Below, in pieces: positions 53,091-63,187 of a stretch of DNA of 64,000 nucleotides (position 1 is the stretch's first letter; every line of letters begins with the position of its first letter). The translations under genes and the position numbers were made by a program. The stretch is from an uncultured Allomuricauda sp. (GTDB taxonomy: Bacteria; Bacteroidota; Bacteroidia; Flavobacteriales; Flavobacteriaceae). The stretch spans positions 1-64,000 of the forward strand of contig NZ_CAMYIC010000040.1 in the NCBI RefSeq assembly GCF_947258355.1, in the 5' to 3' direction. Below the pieces are notes generated by a model. It ran no database searches. It was not told the DNA's origin and worked only from the letters and a program-made list of their open reading frames with translations.

Positions 53091-55466
53091 TCAATTACTC
53101 AATTCCTCCATAAGGTCATCGTAAGTATAGGTACGCTCCGATTTTTTATCCTTTTGATATAAGATTTCAGCCCTTATCGCCTTTAATCCGGATACACCCT
53201 GTACACCTTCCAGTTCCACAATTTCGATATTGTTGGTGAAATATCCTTTTGCTTTTAAGAAGCTAATATAGCGCATATATTCTTTCTCATCTTTGCGCTG
53301 AGAATATACAATGGCCAATTTCCCTTTTTGTGTTAGGCGTTCGTTGGTACCCTTGACATAGGATTTATCTATTCTCTTTTTAATGACTTCATATCTGGCA
53401 TTGTAGGTGCCATCCACATCAAAACGTTTTTCATCCATTCTAAAACGAATGGCCAAGGATGTACTGTATACCAAAACCAAGGATGCCACATCCAACTTCA
53501 CGGGCAAATGTGGTTTTAGGGCGTAATACTTATTCTCCATTTCGCACATGACCTGGAGCTGCCACAACCTTAGATTACTCAAAAAGAGTTCATTGAATTC
53601 TTGATCTTTGGCAATAGAGCTTCCTATATAAATATTGTGTTCGACACCATCGGTTTTATAGCGCTCAAAATAATGAGGGAACATTTCTTGGGCTTCCTCT
53701 TGCTTTTTGTCCAATAGTGCAGCCAGCTTCATATTGGCCTCCATTACGCTATTATCGTAATTTCTACGGTGATCATAGTAGCTTTCCGTGGCCTTGTCGA
53801 TTTTCTCGTCATATCTAACCAAGAGCGCGGCTATTTCATCATCTTCTTTTTTAAGATGATTGAATACGGGGTCTACTTCTTCCTTTACAAAATCAAAAAC
53901 AGCTTGTTCGGTATGGGTAAACAATGCCTCCTTCACCTCGTTCAAATAATTGTTGACCCTAAACATCAACTCCTCATAAATGGGAAGTTTATATTTTTTG
54001 AAAGCGATTTGCAGAACATCATTGATTTCGGAAAGCTGGATCATCAAGTCCCTTTGTATGGCAAGATTACGCTGTTTTGCAGAATCCTTTATGTCGATTT
54101 GACCATATAAAGGATACACATCCTTAAAAACGATTTCCTTGAATACAGGTTCGTTACCGGCCAATTCATCGGCCATAAATCGTTTGGCTTCTTCCTGGAA
54201 TTTCCAATATACAGATGGATGGACAGAAGTACACTCGTGCTGGATAACTGCATCGATTAAGTTCTCCTCTTCTTCGATGGTGCGCATTACCGCCGCAACA
54301 ATGTATGGCATAACATCGTCCAACTTGTTTGCATTAACGCTGTTGAGTTCGTTAACCTTGCCCGATACCAACTCAAGTACCCCCAATAAATTACCATTTA
54401 CGGAAATAGGAGCCAATATGGCACTTTTAATACCTTGGTTCATCAGGTTTTTATAGGGCTGAACCTTACCTTCTGTTTTTTTATAGTATTTCTCTACGTT
54501 AGAGATGGCGAAATACTTATTCTCTTTGAACAGTTTTCCGTGGGAGTAATTACAAAAAGTGGAATCACACTGCTCCATATCCTTGCCATTAAGGATATAA
54601 CTGTCCATGCCTTTTCCATAAATCTTGAAAAAATGATTGGCACCAGAATCATATCCAGCAAAACCCACTTTTATATCATTAAGGTTAAAAAACGACCTAA
54701 AAGTGTCCTCGAAATTCTCCATAAAGGACTCCTTGCCTCTTTGTGTCCTTCCTATAAGGGTTGATTTTATCTCCGATACCGAATGCTCAGCAGTTACATC
54801 GAACATATTGGATATAACAAAACCTTTGGCTATAAAACTATTCGGAGGTATTTTCTCTTTCCAAAGATCTAAGTTGTAAAAATTATCCAACAATTCATCC
54901 ACATCATCTTGTGTGACCTCCTTGGCCTTCTCGGTCGGAATAATTTCCATAAAATCCGCATTGTACAAAATACGGTACCTGCGCATTACCCTGTTGGTGT
55001 CGGGAATGTCATAAAAGAACGGACGTTTAAAATCCAGCTTAAAACCATAATAAAACTGGAGGATAACAGCACACCTCATAATGTAACCGAACTCCCTGGG
55101 GATATTGGTTATTTCCAAGTCAAAATCCTCTCCTGCATCCTTCAAGATCTGACGGAAACGCTCAGATGAGTTGAACACCAAATTTTCAAAAGGCGTGGAT
55201 GCTGTCTTGATTTCATTCTTGGTCAAAATTGGAGAAAAGGAGTCCTCCAAAATCACTCGGATCACATCCCGGTGTTTGTCCAACAAAGACAAATCGGAAA
55301 AACCCTCCCTTAATTCAGGGTATGGGGCCTGTGCATCCAAAACATATTTTGCTCTTTCGGCAACATGTGGATTGGAGCTTTTTAGTTGTTCGTCGTAATG
55401 CTCCAACAACTTGTTGAAACTTACCAATTGAACGAGTGGACTTTCCGAATGGTAGTCGTGCTTCAT
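53091..55466 (-). CDS. GAF-domain protein, large, unknown role
   Basis: This 791-residue cytosolic protein has a GAF domain around 255-410, seen as the segment before GIKSAILAPISVNGNLLGVLELVSG, with a Cys-rich loop QCDSTFCNYSHG that could bind a ligand. The N-terminal 250 residues and the C-terminal 380 residues show no domain I recognise; the C-terminus is rich in charged helices. No kinase or output domain is visible, so it may be a scaffold or a sensor acting through protein contact. No membrane segment. Confidence 0.7.
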   Translation of the reverse strand: MKHDYHSESPLVQLVSFNKLLEHYDEQLKSSNPHVAERAKYVLDAQAPYPELREGFSDLSLLDKHRDVIRVILEDSFSPILTKNEIKTASTPFENLVFNSSERFRQILKDAGEDFDLEITNIPREFGYIMRCAVILQFYYGFKLDFKRPFFYDIPDTNRVMRRYRILYNADFMEIIPTEKAKEVTQDDVDELLDNFYNLDLWKEKIPPNSFIAKGFVISNMFDVTAEHSVSEIKSTLIGRTQRGKESFMENFEDTFRSFFNLNDIKVGFAGYDSGANHFFKIYGKGMDSYILNGKDMEQCDSTFCNYSHGKLFKENKYFAISNVEKYYKKTEGKVQPYKNLMNQGIKSAILAPISVNGNLLGVLELVSGKVNELNSVNANKLDDVMPYIVAAVMRTIEEEENLIDAVIQHECTSVHPSVYWKFQEEAKRFMADELAGNEPVFKEIVFKDVYPLYGQIDIKDSAKQRNLAIQRDLMIQLSEINDVLQIAFKKYKLPIYEELMFRVNNYLNEVKEALFTHTEQAVFDFVKEEVDPVFNHLKKEDDEIAALLVRYDEKIDKATESYYDHRRNYDNSVMEANMKLAALLDKKQEEAQEMFPHYFERYKTDGVEHNIYIGSSIAKDQEFNELFLSNLRLWQLQVMCEMENKYYALKPHLPVKLDVASLVLVYSTSLAIRFRMDEKRFDVDGTYNARYEVIKKRIDKSYVKGTNERLTQKGKLAIVYSQRKDEKEYMRYISFLKAKGYFTNNIEIVELEGVQGVSGLKAIRAEILYQKDKKSERTYTYDDLMEELSN

Positions 55467-55584
55467 ACCCTAATTAGTCGAGGTTTAGAGGACAAAGTTA
55501 CAAAAAGTAAAAATGCATACCCTTTTATGAAATTCTTTATGGACAAATCGCCATTTTTAAGGATATTTAGCAAAAATCTTTTCC

Positions 55585-56481
55585 ATGTCCTCTTCAAAAC
55601 GGTTAGACAGAGCCTACCAAAATGCGATGAAGATTCCATTTGATGGGGATTCCAAGTTCATTTTTTTTAGTGATTGCCATAGGGGCGACAATAGTTTTGC
55701 GGATGACTTTGCCAATAATCGCAACATTTATTACCATGCATTGAGTGATTATTATCGAGAGGGCTTCCATTACATTGAACTTGGCGATGGGGATGAACTT
55801 TGGGAAAACCTAAGTTTCGATTCTATTTTTGAAGCCCATAAAAACGTATACCAACTTCTTAGAAGATTTCATTTGGAAAAACGGCTCCATATGCTTTGGG
55901 GAAACCATGATATGGTATACCGGGATGCAGAATATGTAGATAAACATCTGTCTCATTATTTTGAGCCCATAGATGGTTCGGACAAAGAACTTTTTGAAGG
56001 CATTACCTACCATGAAGCGCTTGTTTTAAAACATTCGGACACAGGACAGGAGATTTTCTGTGTTCATGGTCACCAAGCTGATTGGTGGAACTACGTATGT
56101 TGGCGGATTGGCAGGTTTTTGGTACGGGTTTTATGGAAACCGCTCCAAGTAGTAGGTATTGCAGACCCTACAAGTCCTGCCAAAAATTATAAGGAACTTA
56201 TCCGTATAGAAAAGCGAATAAAGCGGTGGATCTTAAAAAACGATTTGCTCATTACCATGGCAGGACACACCCATCGACCGCGATTTCCTGAGCCCGGCCA
56301 AATTCCTTTTTTTAACGACGGTAGCTGTGTTCACCCACGTAGCATCACAGGTATCGAGATTGAAGATGGTCAGATATCACTGATCAAATGGCAAATCGAT
56401 ACCAAACCCGATGGCACACTCCAAATTGTAAGGGTATTGTTGGAAGGTCCAGAGAAACTTCAGGATTACATTGATCACTAA
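55585..56481 (+). CDS. LpxH-like metallophosphoesterase
   Basis: This 298-residue calcineurin-like phosphoesterase has the binuclear metal motifs SDCHRGD (D30, H32), GDGDELW, WGNHD, VHGHQADWWN and AGHTHRPRF. The layout is that of UDP-2,3-diacylglucosamine pyrophosphatase LpxH and its relatives. The protein is longer than E. coli LpxH, and its substrate may differ. The start ATG at 55585 precedes MSSSKRLDRAYQNAM. Its 3' end overlaps the convergent aminotransferase gene by four bases. Confidence 0.82.
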   Translation: MSSSKRLDRAYQNAMKIPFDGDSKFIFFSDCHRGDNSFADDFANNRNIYYHALSDYYREGFHYIELGDGDELWENLSFDSIFEAHKNVYQLLRRFHLEKRLHMLWGNHDMVYRDAEYVDKHLSHYFEPIDGSDKELFEGITYHEALVLKHSDTGQEIFCVHGHQADWWNYVCWRIGRFLVRVLWKPLQVVGIADPTSPAKNYKELIRIEKRIKRWILKNDLLITMAGHTHRPRFPEPGQIPFFNDGSCVHPRSITGIEIEDGQISLIKWQIDTKPDGTLQIVRVLLEGPEKLQDYIDH

Positions 56482-57737
56482 GCACGTTTCGCCATGGTTT
56501 TAATGGCTCCAACAAACTGATCCAACTCCTCGGTTGTTGTAAATACATTAGGGGTGATTCGACATCCATGAACATTTTCAAAATCAATGGCCACAGTCCA
56601 AACGTTGAATTCATCCAATAAGGTCTTGGCCATTTCGCTTGGCTTCATATTCTTTAGGCCTACATTGGCAATTCCACAACTCCTGTGTGGTTCAATCGGA
56701 GTATTAATGACCACATTTTCCACATTCCGTAGCTGGTCGCTCCAATACCGCTGCAAATAGCGCATGCGATTTTCCTTACGTTCCATTCCAATCATTTCAA
56801 GGTAATCCACAGAGTCGTTAATGGTCAAGTCCGTATGCACGGGATGGGTTCCTGTGTGGTTCAGCCTGCGTATTTTGGTATTGTCATTCTCATGTTCGGC
56901 CAATAAGGGCCATATTTTCGGAATATGCTTTTCGGCCACATACAGCATGCCCGCCCCTAAAGGGGCGCAAAGCCATTTGTGTAAACTGGAACCATAGTAA
57001 TCACAGTCCAACTCGGCCAAGTCCACCTTTATATGCCCCACGCAATGGGCCCCGTCCACCATCACCTCAACACCATGCGAATGAGCCATATCACATATCT
57101 TTCGGATGGGCAGTATTTGGCCAGTGACATTTACCATATGGCAGACCATCAATATTTTGGTCTTTGGTGTAACCTTAGATTCGTAGAGTGATACGATTTC
57201 TTCATCAGATTTGGGATGGTTGGGCAAGGAAACCTTTTTGCACACAATTCCATACCGATCTTCCATTTGATGAAAATGTATTTGCATGGCTCCGTAATCC
57301 TGAACAGCAAAAATGGCCTCATCACCCTTTTTCCATGGATAACCGCCAATGATCATATCCAAGGATTCCGTGGTGTTTCGAGTTATGATCAATTCCTTCT
57401 CCGAACAATTGACCAATTCGGCCACACGCGTAGCCGCTCTTTTTTTGTTGTCCCATTGCACAGTACGCATGTAATAGGAGCCTTCGTAATTTACATGTTG
57501 AACATGCTCCAAGTATTTGTTTAGAATGGGTGTGGGAATTATATTGTAGTAACCACTTTCAAGGTTGATGTAATCTGGTTTTAGTTTATAATCTTTTCGT
57601 ATACGTTCCCAAAAAGCTTCGCTATTATTGTCTGGATATGGGTCTTCGTTTTTTGATATATTTTCCAAGGTAATGGGCAAAAGAGGCGCTGCCATGGCTG
57701 CACTGCCCATGTAACGTAAGAATTGTCTCTTTTTCAT
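56478..57737 (-). CDS. Class V PLP aminotransferase (isopenicillin-N-epimerase-like), exported
   Basis: This 419-residue protein starts with KKRQFLRYMGSAAMAAPLLP, a signal-like N-terminus that is not a classic twin-arginine motif. The class V fold shows TRNTTESLDMIIGGYPW, MVDGAHCVGHIKVDL and the PLP lysine in SSLHKWLCAPLGAGML. Relatives act as cysteine desulfurase-like, isopenicillin N epimerase-like or amino-acid lyases. Substrate is unknown. If exported it works in the periplasm, unusual for a PLP enzyme but common in this family of Bacteroidetes proteins. Divergent from the AraC regulator. Confidence 0.82.
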   Translation of the reverse strand: MKKRQFLRYMGSAAMAAPLLPITLENISKNEDPYPDNNSEAFWERIRKDYKLKPDYINLESGYYNIIPTPILNKYLEHVQHVNYEGSYYMRTVQWDNKKRAATRVAELVNCSEKELIITRNTTESLDMIIGGYPWKKGDEAIFAVQDYGAMQIHFHQMEDRYGIVCKKVSLPNHPKSDEEIVSLYESKVTPKTKILMVCHMVNVTGQILPIRKICDMAHSHGVEVMVDGAHCVGHIKVDLAELDCDYYGSSLHKWLCAPLGAGMLYVAEKHIPKIWPLLAEHENDNTKIRRLNHTGTHPVHTDLTINDSVDYLEMIGMERKENRMRYLQRYWSDQLRNVENVVINTPIEPHRSCGIANVGLKNMKPSEMAKTLLDEFNVWTVAIDFENVHGCRITPNVFTTTEELDQFVGAIKTMAKRA

Positions 57738-57814
57738 ATTGTGTCGGGTTGATTAAAAAAAGATTGTACTTTTCGTTTGTACTTTTGCTTCAAGATACAA
57801 TTTACGCCCTTAAG

Positions 57815-58978
57815 ATGGAAGATGTAAAGGTTATATTAGATCAAATCCCTATACAGTACGACCTTGCGTCCCACATCATGCTACTGGGCATTGTCCAAGG
57901 GTTCTTCTTGGCCTTTGTCATTTTTTTAAGAGCGAAACGAAAATCGGCCATTAATTTGTTCGGCTGGTCCCTATTGGTTCAATGCTTGGTGTTTTTGGAC
58001 ATTTACCTCTGCTACACTGGCTTAATGAAGTATGTAATCCATCTGAACGATTCCACAGAGTTTTTGGTACTCTTGATTACACCCACCCTATATTTTTTCC
58101 TGTACACCTTATTGGAACGAAAACCCATCACTCTGAAAAAACATTGGCCCCACTTTGTACTCCCCTTGCTTTATCTTATTACACAAATCAATTACTATGT
58201 AAGTCCAGTCGAAGTAAAACTTAATGCATATTTAGGCGCCTACCACCGTAATCTGGGATTTATAGATGTTCCTGGTGACATGAACTACTTTTACCATCAC
58301 ATCAAAGACCGGTTTAGGTGGTTGGTTCTGTTCAGTTTTGCATTTTATTTAGTACTGTCACTTTTATTGGTAATAAAAACAAGAAAAAAGGGTTGGGTCT
58401 CCCCCAAAAACATCAAAGTGGACAAATACATTTTTTCCAGAAACACAGTTGTTTTCTTTTTTGTGCTAATGCTGACCTTATTCATCATTTACTTGAATTA
58501 TGATGATGATGGTGGAGATCATATCATCGGAATGATGCAGACCGTCGCCATTTTTATCACATCATTTTTTATTCTTTCAGAATCGCGCTTTTTCGAAAAA
58601 TCATGGATTGCCGATAAATACGAGACCTTGGCCGGTAATTCCATTCAATTTGAAACTATTGACCATTTTATATCCGAATCGGAATATTATTCAGATAGAG
58701 AAATCAGTCTAAAAAAAGTGGCCGAGCGGTTGGATACCAATGGAAATACCATTTCTAAGGTCATCAATTCCGAAACAGGGACAAATTTCAACGACTATAT
58801 CAACCAGAAACGTATTAATTTGGCAAAAGAAAGATTGTTGGATGATGAATTCAAACACCTAACCGTGGAAGCAATTGGCACATCGGTTGGATTCAGGTCC
58901 AAATCCGCATTTTACAGCGCATTTAAAAAACATACGGGACAATCGCCCTCTGCATTTATGAAACAAAACAGGGTATAA
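57815..58978 (+). CDS. AraC-family regulator with multi-pass membrane N-terminus
   Basis: The ATG at 57815 gives 387 residues; the open frame reaches a TTG at 57749, but ATG is preferred. About seven hydrophobic segments (residues 15-250) form a membrane sensor. A C-terminal AraC/XylS DNA-binding domain follows (ISLKKVAERLDTNGNTISKV, LTVEAIGTSVGFRSKSAFYS, AFKKHTGQSP). It likely senses an envelope signal and regulates the acyltransferase gene behind it or the divergent aminotransferase. No such operator could be identified by eye. Confidence 0.85.
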   Translation: MEDVKVILDQIPIQYDLASHIMLLGIVQGFFLAFVIFLRAKRKSAINLFGWSLLVQCLVFLDIYLCYTGLMKYVIHLNDSTEFLVLLITPTLYFFLYTLLERKPITLKKHWPHFVLPLLYLITQINYYVSPVEVKLNAYLGAYHRNLGFIDVPGDMNYFYHHIKDRFRWLVLFSFAFYLVLSLLLVIKTRKKGWVSPKNIKVDKYIFSRNTVVFFFVLMLTLFIIYLNYDDDGGDHIIGMMQTVAIFITSFFILSESRFFEKSWIADKYETLAGNSIQFETIDHFISESEYYSDREISLKKVAERLDTNGNTISKVINSETGTNFNDYINQKRINLAKERLLDDEFKHLTVEAIGTSVGFRSKSAFYSAFKKHTGQSPSAFMKQNRV

Positions 58979-59067
58979 TTTCTCCACAATTGCAATTCAG
59001 GACGTTTCCAAGTCCGAAAATCGGCTTTTTTTTATCGGTACTTTTCATCTTTGGAAAAACTTTTAGG

Positions 59068-60204
59068 ATGAAAACCACTATCAGACGTTACGATTTGGAT
59101 TGGCTACGTGTCATCGTTTTTGCACTGCTTATATTTTACCACGTAGGAATGTTTTTTGTACCCTGGGGCTGGCATATAAAAAACAATGTGATTTACGATT
59201 GGCTCCGCTGGCCCATGATGTTCTTGAACCAATGGCGCTTGCCCATTCTCTTTGTAATTTCGGGCATGGGAACCTATTACGCTTTAGGCAAGAGAAGTTT
59301 GGGCCGATTTGTGTGGGAACGTTTCCTTCGATTAGGGATACCCTTGGTGGTAGGCATGTTTTTGATTGTACCTCCACAAGTATATTTTGAGCGTTTGGCG
59401 GATGGAACATTTACAGGCTCGTATTGGGAATATTTCACCTCTATTGCTTTTGATGGCATCTATCCGGAAGGAAACTACAGTTGGCACCACCTTTGGTTTT
59501 TGCCCTACCTTTTGGTGTTTTCTTGGATTTTGGCACCCCTGTTCGTCTACCTGCGAAAACATGAAACTCGATTCATAAATTGGGTCAAACGTTTGATTCA
59601 AAAAACATGGGGAATCTATGTCTTTGTAATTCCGTTATACTTTGCAGAATCGTTGATAGAACCCTTTTTCCCTATTACACATGCCTTGGTGGATGATTGG
59701 TTCAATTTCATATTCAGTATTATACTGTTCTTTTATGGCTTTATATTGATAGCGACAGGTGATGTATTTTGGCAAATAGTGGCGAAAGTAAAGCGTAAGG
59801 CACTTGTTTTGGGTGTGATCGGCTTTTCAGGTCAAGTGATTATTTGGTTGTTTTTTGAAGATGGGTATGTGATTCATTTTACCGAAGCTTTGTTGAAAGT
59901 AACAAACATCTGGTCTTGGATATTGGTTCTTTTTTCCTATGCCGCCAAATACCTCAACAAACCCAGTAAAGGTCTTGCCTATTCGAATAGAGCAGTATAT
60001 CCCTTCTATATTTTGCACCAGACCATTACAGTTGGCATTGCCTATTATCTAATGGATTTGAGTTGGGGTTTCTTGCCAAAAGCAACTATTCTTGTAATAG
60101 GAACATTTGGTATTAGTTGGCTGATTTATGACCTTATTATTTTACGCATTCCGATACTTCACCCATTATTTGGCTTAAAACCAAAAAATAAAAAAAGTAT
60201 GTAG
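59068..60204 (+). CDS. Acyltransferase-3/OpgC-like membrane protein
   Basis: The ATG at 59068 gives 378 residues; the frame is open from a TTG at 58990, but MKTTIRRYDLDWLRV is the typical start. There are about ten membrane helices. DLDWLRVIVFALLIFYHVGM carries the conserved His of acyltransferase-3 proteins, with SWHHLWFLPYLL and YPFYILHQT later. Family members move acyl or succinyl groups onto periplasmic glucans, lipopolysaccharide or other envelope glycans. Substrate unknown. It follows the AraC gene by 89 bases. Confidence 0.85.
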   Translation: MKTTIRRYDLDWLRVIVFALLIFYHVGMFFVPWGWHIKNNVIYDWLRWPMMFLNQWRLPILFVISGMGTYYALGKRSLGRFVWERFLRLGIPLVVGMFLIVPPQVYFERLADGTFTGSYWEYFTSIAFDGIYPEGNYSWHHLWFLPYLLVFSWILAPLFVYLRKHETRFINWVKRLIQKTWGIYVFVIPLYFAESLIEPFFPITHALVDDWFNFIFSIILFFYGFILIATGDVFWQIVAKVKRKALVLGVIGFSGQVIIWLFFEDGYVIHFTEALLKVTNIWSWILVLFSYAAKYLNKPSKGLAYSNRAVYPFYILHQTITVGIAYYLMDLSWGFLPKATILVIGTFGISWLIYDLIILRIPILHPLFGLKPKNKKSM

Positions 60205-60285
60205 ATTAACGATTTAACTACAATTTATCATGTTGGTGGCAAGGTATTTGCTAATTTTATATCAAAACACTTGCTCAATCTGTTT

Positions 60286-60951
60286 ATGAAAAGACTGATT
60301 TTCACCTTAATGGGAATTATTTTTGGGTCTATTTCGACATTCGCTCAATCGTCGGATATACCCACAACCCGACCATTGAAAATCGGTGCCAACAATAAGT
60401 TGGACGTAAAAGCAAGCAAGCAAGGTACTTTATTGCGAATGCCTTCCGTACTGGATGAAAACCTAACTTCCAAAAACAATAAACCCAGTATTAAAATGCT
60501 CCCGGATAGGGAACTTGTGCAAGCTGGCCACGATATGGTGATAGACCCAAAGGTGATTGAAAAAAGAGAAAAAGGGGCCAATGAACATTTTGGAGACCAA
60601 TATTTGGGAGATTTTAAAACAACCGCAAAATTTGTTGGCATTGTGGCCAGAGACCATGAATATGTCGATGGTGACCGCATTAAAATTTATGTAAACGGAG
60701 AGCCTGTTGAATATAATTTACTCCTAACAGGTACCTTTAAAGGAATCAACCTGGATTTGGTAAAAGGTTTTAACCGCATAGAATTCGAAGCTCTTAACCA
60801 AGGGTCTTCAGGACCAAATACCGCACAGGTGGTGGTAACGGATGATAAGGGTGTCGTAATCCACAACAATCGTTGGAATCTTTCTACAGGTTCAAAGGCA
60901 AGCCTCATTATCGTTAAAGAGGAGGACAGCGGTATAGAAAAAAACAACTAA
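60286..60951 (+). CDS. Secreted protein of unknown function
   Basis: ATG at 60286 gives 221 residues; a TTG at 60271 is less likely. Signal peptide FTLMGIIFGSISTFAQ is followed by a polar region and, from about residue 105, a compact beta-rich segment (FVGIVARDHEYVDGDRIKIY, GTFKGINLDLVKGFNRIEF, NNRWNLSTGSKASLI). It looks like an immunoglobulin-like or jelly-roll domain. No enzyme motif is seen. Its stop is nine bases from the convergent acylase gene. Confidence 0.65.
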   Translation: MKRLIFTLMGIIFGSISTFAQSSDIPTTRPLKIGANNKLDVKASKQGTLLRMPSVLDENLTSKNNKPSIKMLPDRELVQAGHDMVIDPKVIEKREKGANEHFGDQYLGDFKTTAKFVGIVARDHEYVDGDRIKIYVNGEPVEYNLLLTGTFKGINLDLVKGFNRIEFEALNQGSSGPNTAQVVVTDDKGVVIHNNRWNLSTGSKASLIIVKEEDSGIEKNN

Positions 60952-60960
60952 GATTTTCAA

Positions 60961-63135
60961 TCAGTACTTTTCACCAGGTTTATAGGTAACTTCAGCACGT
61001 TTTAAAACATCTTCTTTGTAATATGCAGCATCTTTGAATTCCATATCGGCATAGCGTTGTGCCTGATCATTAAAGTGAGGTGACTCTGGGTCTCCACTCT
61101 GACCACCCGCCAGCATGGTTTTCGCTTTTACCTTATCACCAAATTCCACAGCAGCTACAAAACTGTTGCCCCTAGTACCATAAATCTTCTTGGTATTGTT
61201 GTCATATCTAGCCCCGTATGCCGCCAATGCTCCCCATCGTCCACTGGCAAATCCAACAGGAATACTGGGTTTGTCATCATCAAAAGCTTGACGAATATCT
61301 CCGTTTAAGCGTTGGTACCGGTTCACCTCTCCCCATGGCATTTTCCAAGTACCGAAATCATTTTGCAAATTGGACAATGTCTCTTGAAACATATCCAATT
61401 TTTGAGCATCGGGCCATTCATCACCCCAATATTCGACCCATTCCATGGAATACATTTCTTGAGGTCTTTCTGCCTTCGCATAACAAAGTGTACCGTAAAA
61501 ATGTGCTAAAGTCATGGCTATGGATTCTTTGGATGTGGTAAAATCCCATTCCCGAAGGGTCTCAATTGGTTCCTGAAGTGCTGGATATGCTTTTGCATTC
61601 TCGCTATAGGCCGATACCAACCCCGGAATCAATGCTTCAAAAGCTGGTAAATACGGGTCATGGGCAAGTTCGATAAGTCGGTCCAAGGTATATCCGTTTC
61701 GACCCGTCAATAACCCAATGGCATGGATGCCCCTAAAGTTTTCTTGGTCTCTAGACATATAATTAGGATAATCTTCTCGTTTTGGACTGAATTCCAGTGC
61801 CGAAGTGTAGGGTGTAGAGTTACAGTTTTGAATCCAACCGTTTTCCGGATTCAGGACCAAAATGTTTTCATCCACAGTATGCAGTCCTTGCCAATCGGTT
61901 TTGGAATCGCTGCCATCCACAGGCTCGGTATAATCAAAAATGGTATCACGCTTTGGCACAAAATTTCCGTGGAAATAAGCGATATTTCCTTCTGCATCTG
62001 CATAAACGGTATTGTTGGATGAATTGGTTCGGATATCCATCATTTTCCTGAAACCATCATACCCATCCTGCTTGGTTCGTATGTAGGATTGCTCCAACGC
62101 CTTTACAGGTTCCCACATCATGGCAGAAGCCGTCCATTGGTCATCCACTTGATGGGTAATTGGCCCGTGATGGGTACGGTACATTGGAAAAGTTTTCTCC
62201 TTCATACTTTCTCCCTCTTTAAATTTTAAAGTAACCGAACTGGAATCCACAGGTCGCAATTCCTCTCCGTACTTATAAAATAGCTTTCCATCATTTTTTA
62301 TAATGGTTTCCTTGAACTCATCCATTACATCGGTATAGGTCGATGTATGCATCCAACCCGTTTTCTCGTTGAAACCCTGATATACAAAAAACTGCCCCCA
62401 GGTTACAGCTCCATAGGCATTCAATCCCTCTTCGCTGACTACATGCACTTCTCCCCTAAAATAAAATGATGTGTGGGGATTGATCAAAAGCATCGCGTTT
62501 CCAGATTCCGTCAAATCACCCGAGATGGCAATTCCATTGGAACCCTGTGGTTCGGCCATTTCTTCTTCTTTTTTGAGTTGAAGTACTTCCATTTCGGGTA
62601 GTTCCATGCCACTTTCATAAAAACTTTTGATTTTTCTGGTCGATATACGCTCAATATCGCCTCCAATAGATCCCTCACTGAAATACATCGGCATCCACGG
62701 TTCAAAATGGGTCAATAATTTAGGCTCGACCTCTGGATGGGTGTGCAAGTAGTAATTGATTCCATCGGCAAATGCATCACACAACTCTTTTAGCCATTCA
62801 GGGCTATTTTCATAGTTGGCCTTTGCCTCTTCTTCAGTCATAAACAGCTTGGCACGAAGGTCACTGTACAATGCATCCTCTCCTTCCACTTCGGCCAAAC
62901 GTCCTGTGGCCCAAATATAATTTTGCTCTACCCGATTAAAATCGTCCTCGCACTGTGCATAAAGCAATCCAAATACTGCATCAGCGTCAGTCTTTCCATA
63001 AATATGGGGCACACCAAAATCGTCTCTCATTATGGTGATGTTCTCAGCTTGTGCTTCCCATCTTTCCACCTCGGTTTGTGGTTGTTCGGAACAGGAAATA
63101 AACAAAAAGAGCACTGCAAGAATCGTAATTCTCAT
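60961..63135 (-). CDS. Penicillin-acylase-family (Ntn hydrolase) lipoprotein
   Basis: This 724-residue protein has a lipoprotein signal (LFLFISC). The precursor has an alpha part (IMRDDFGVPHIYGKTDADA, GLLYAQCEDDFNRVEQN) and an autocatalytic site at G198-S199 (PQGSNGIAISG); Ser199 would be the N-terminal nucleophile of the beta chain. Later MLINPHTSFYFRGEVHV and LLTGRNGYTLDRL match the family. Members cleave amide bonds of beta-lactams, acyl-homoserine lactones or other N-acyl compounds. Substrate unknown; the size fits the family. Confidence 0.88.
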   Translation of the reverse strand: MRITILAVLFLFISCSEQPQTEVERWEAQAENITIMRDDFGVPHIYGKTDADAVFGLLYAQCEDDFNRVEQNYIWATGRLAEVEGEDALYSDLRAKLFMTEEEAKANYENSPEWLKELCDAFADGINYYLHTHPEVEPKLLTHFEPWMPMYFSEGSIGGDIERISTRKIKSFYESGMELPEMEVLQLKKEEEMAEPQGSNGIAISGDLTESGNAMLLINPHTSFYFRGEVHVVSEEGLNAYGAVTWGQFFVYQGFNEKTGWMHTSTYTDVMDEFKETIIKNDGKLFYKYGEELRPVDSSSVTLKFKEGESMKEKTFPMYRTHHGPITHQVDDQWTASAMMWEPVKALEQSYIRTKQDGYDGFRKMMDIRTNSSNNTVYADAEGNIAYFHGNFVPKRDTIFDYTEPVDGSDSKTDWQGLHTVDENILVLNPENGWIQNCNSTPYTSALEFSPKREDYPNYMSRDQENFRGIHAIGLLTGRNGYTLDRLIELAHDPYLPAFEALIPGLVSAYSENAKAYPALQEPIETLREWDFTTSKESIAMTLAHFYGTLCYAKAERPQEMYSMEWVEYWGDEWPDAQKLDMFQETLSNLQNDFGTWKMPWGEVNRYQRLNGDIRQAFDDDKPSIPVGFASGRWGALAAYGARYDNNTKKIYGTRGNSFVAAVEFGDKVKAKTMLAGGQSGDPESPHFNDQAQRYADMEFKDAAYYKEDVLKRAEVTYKPGEKY

Positions 63136-63187
63136 TTTCAGGAATCGGTTTAGTTAGTTTGGTGAAAATACGAGAAATCGGATACAA

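Noticed and set aside
51899-55466. A complete Pycsar defence operon
   Set aside because: Only the effector-type domain is present. Neither neighbour is a nucleotide cyclase; the GAF gene is convergent.
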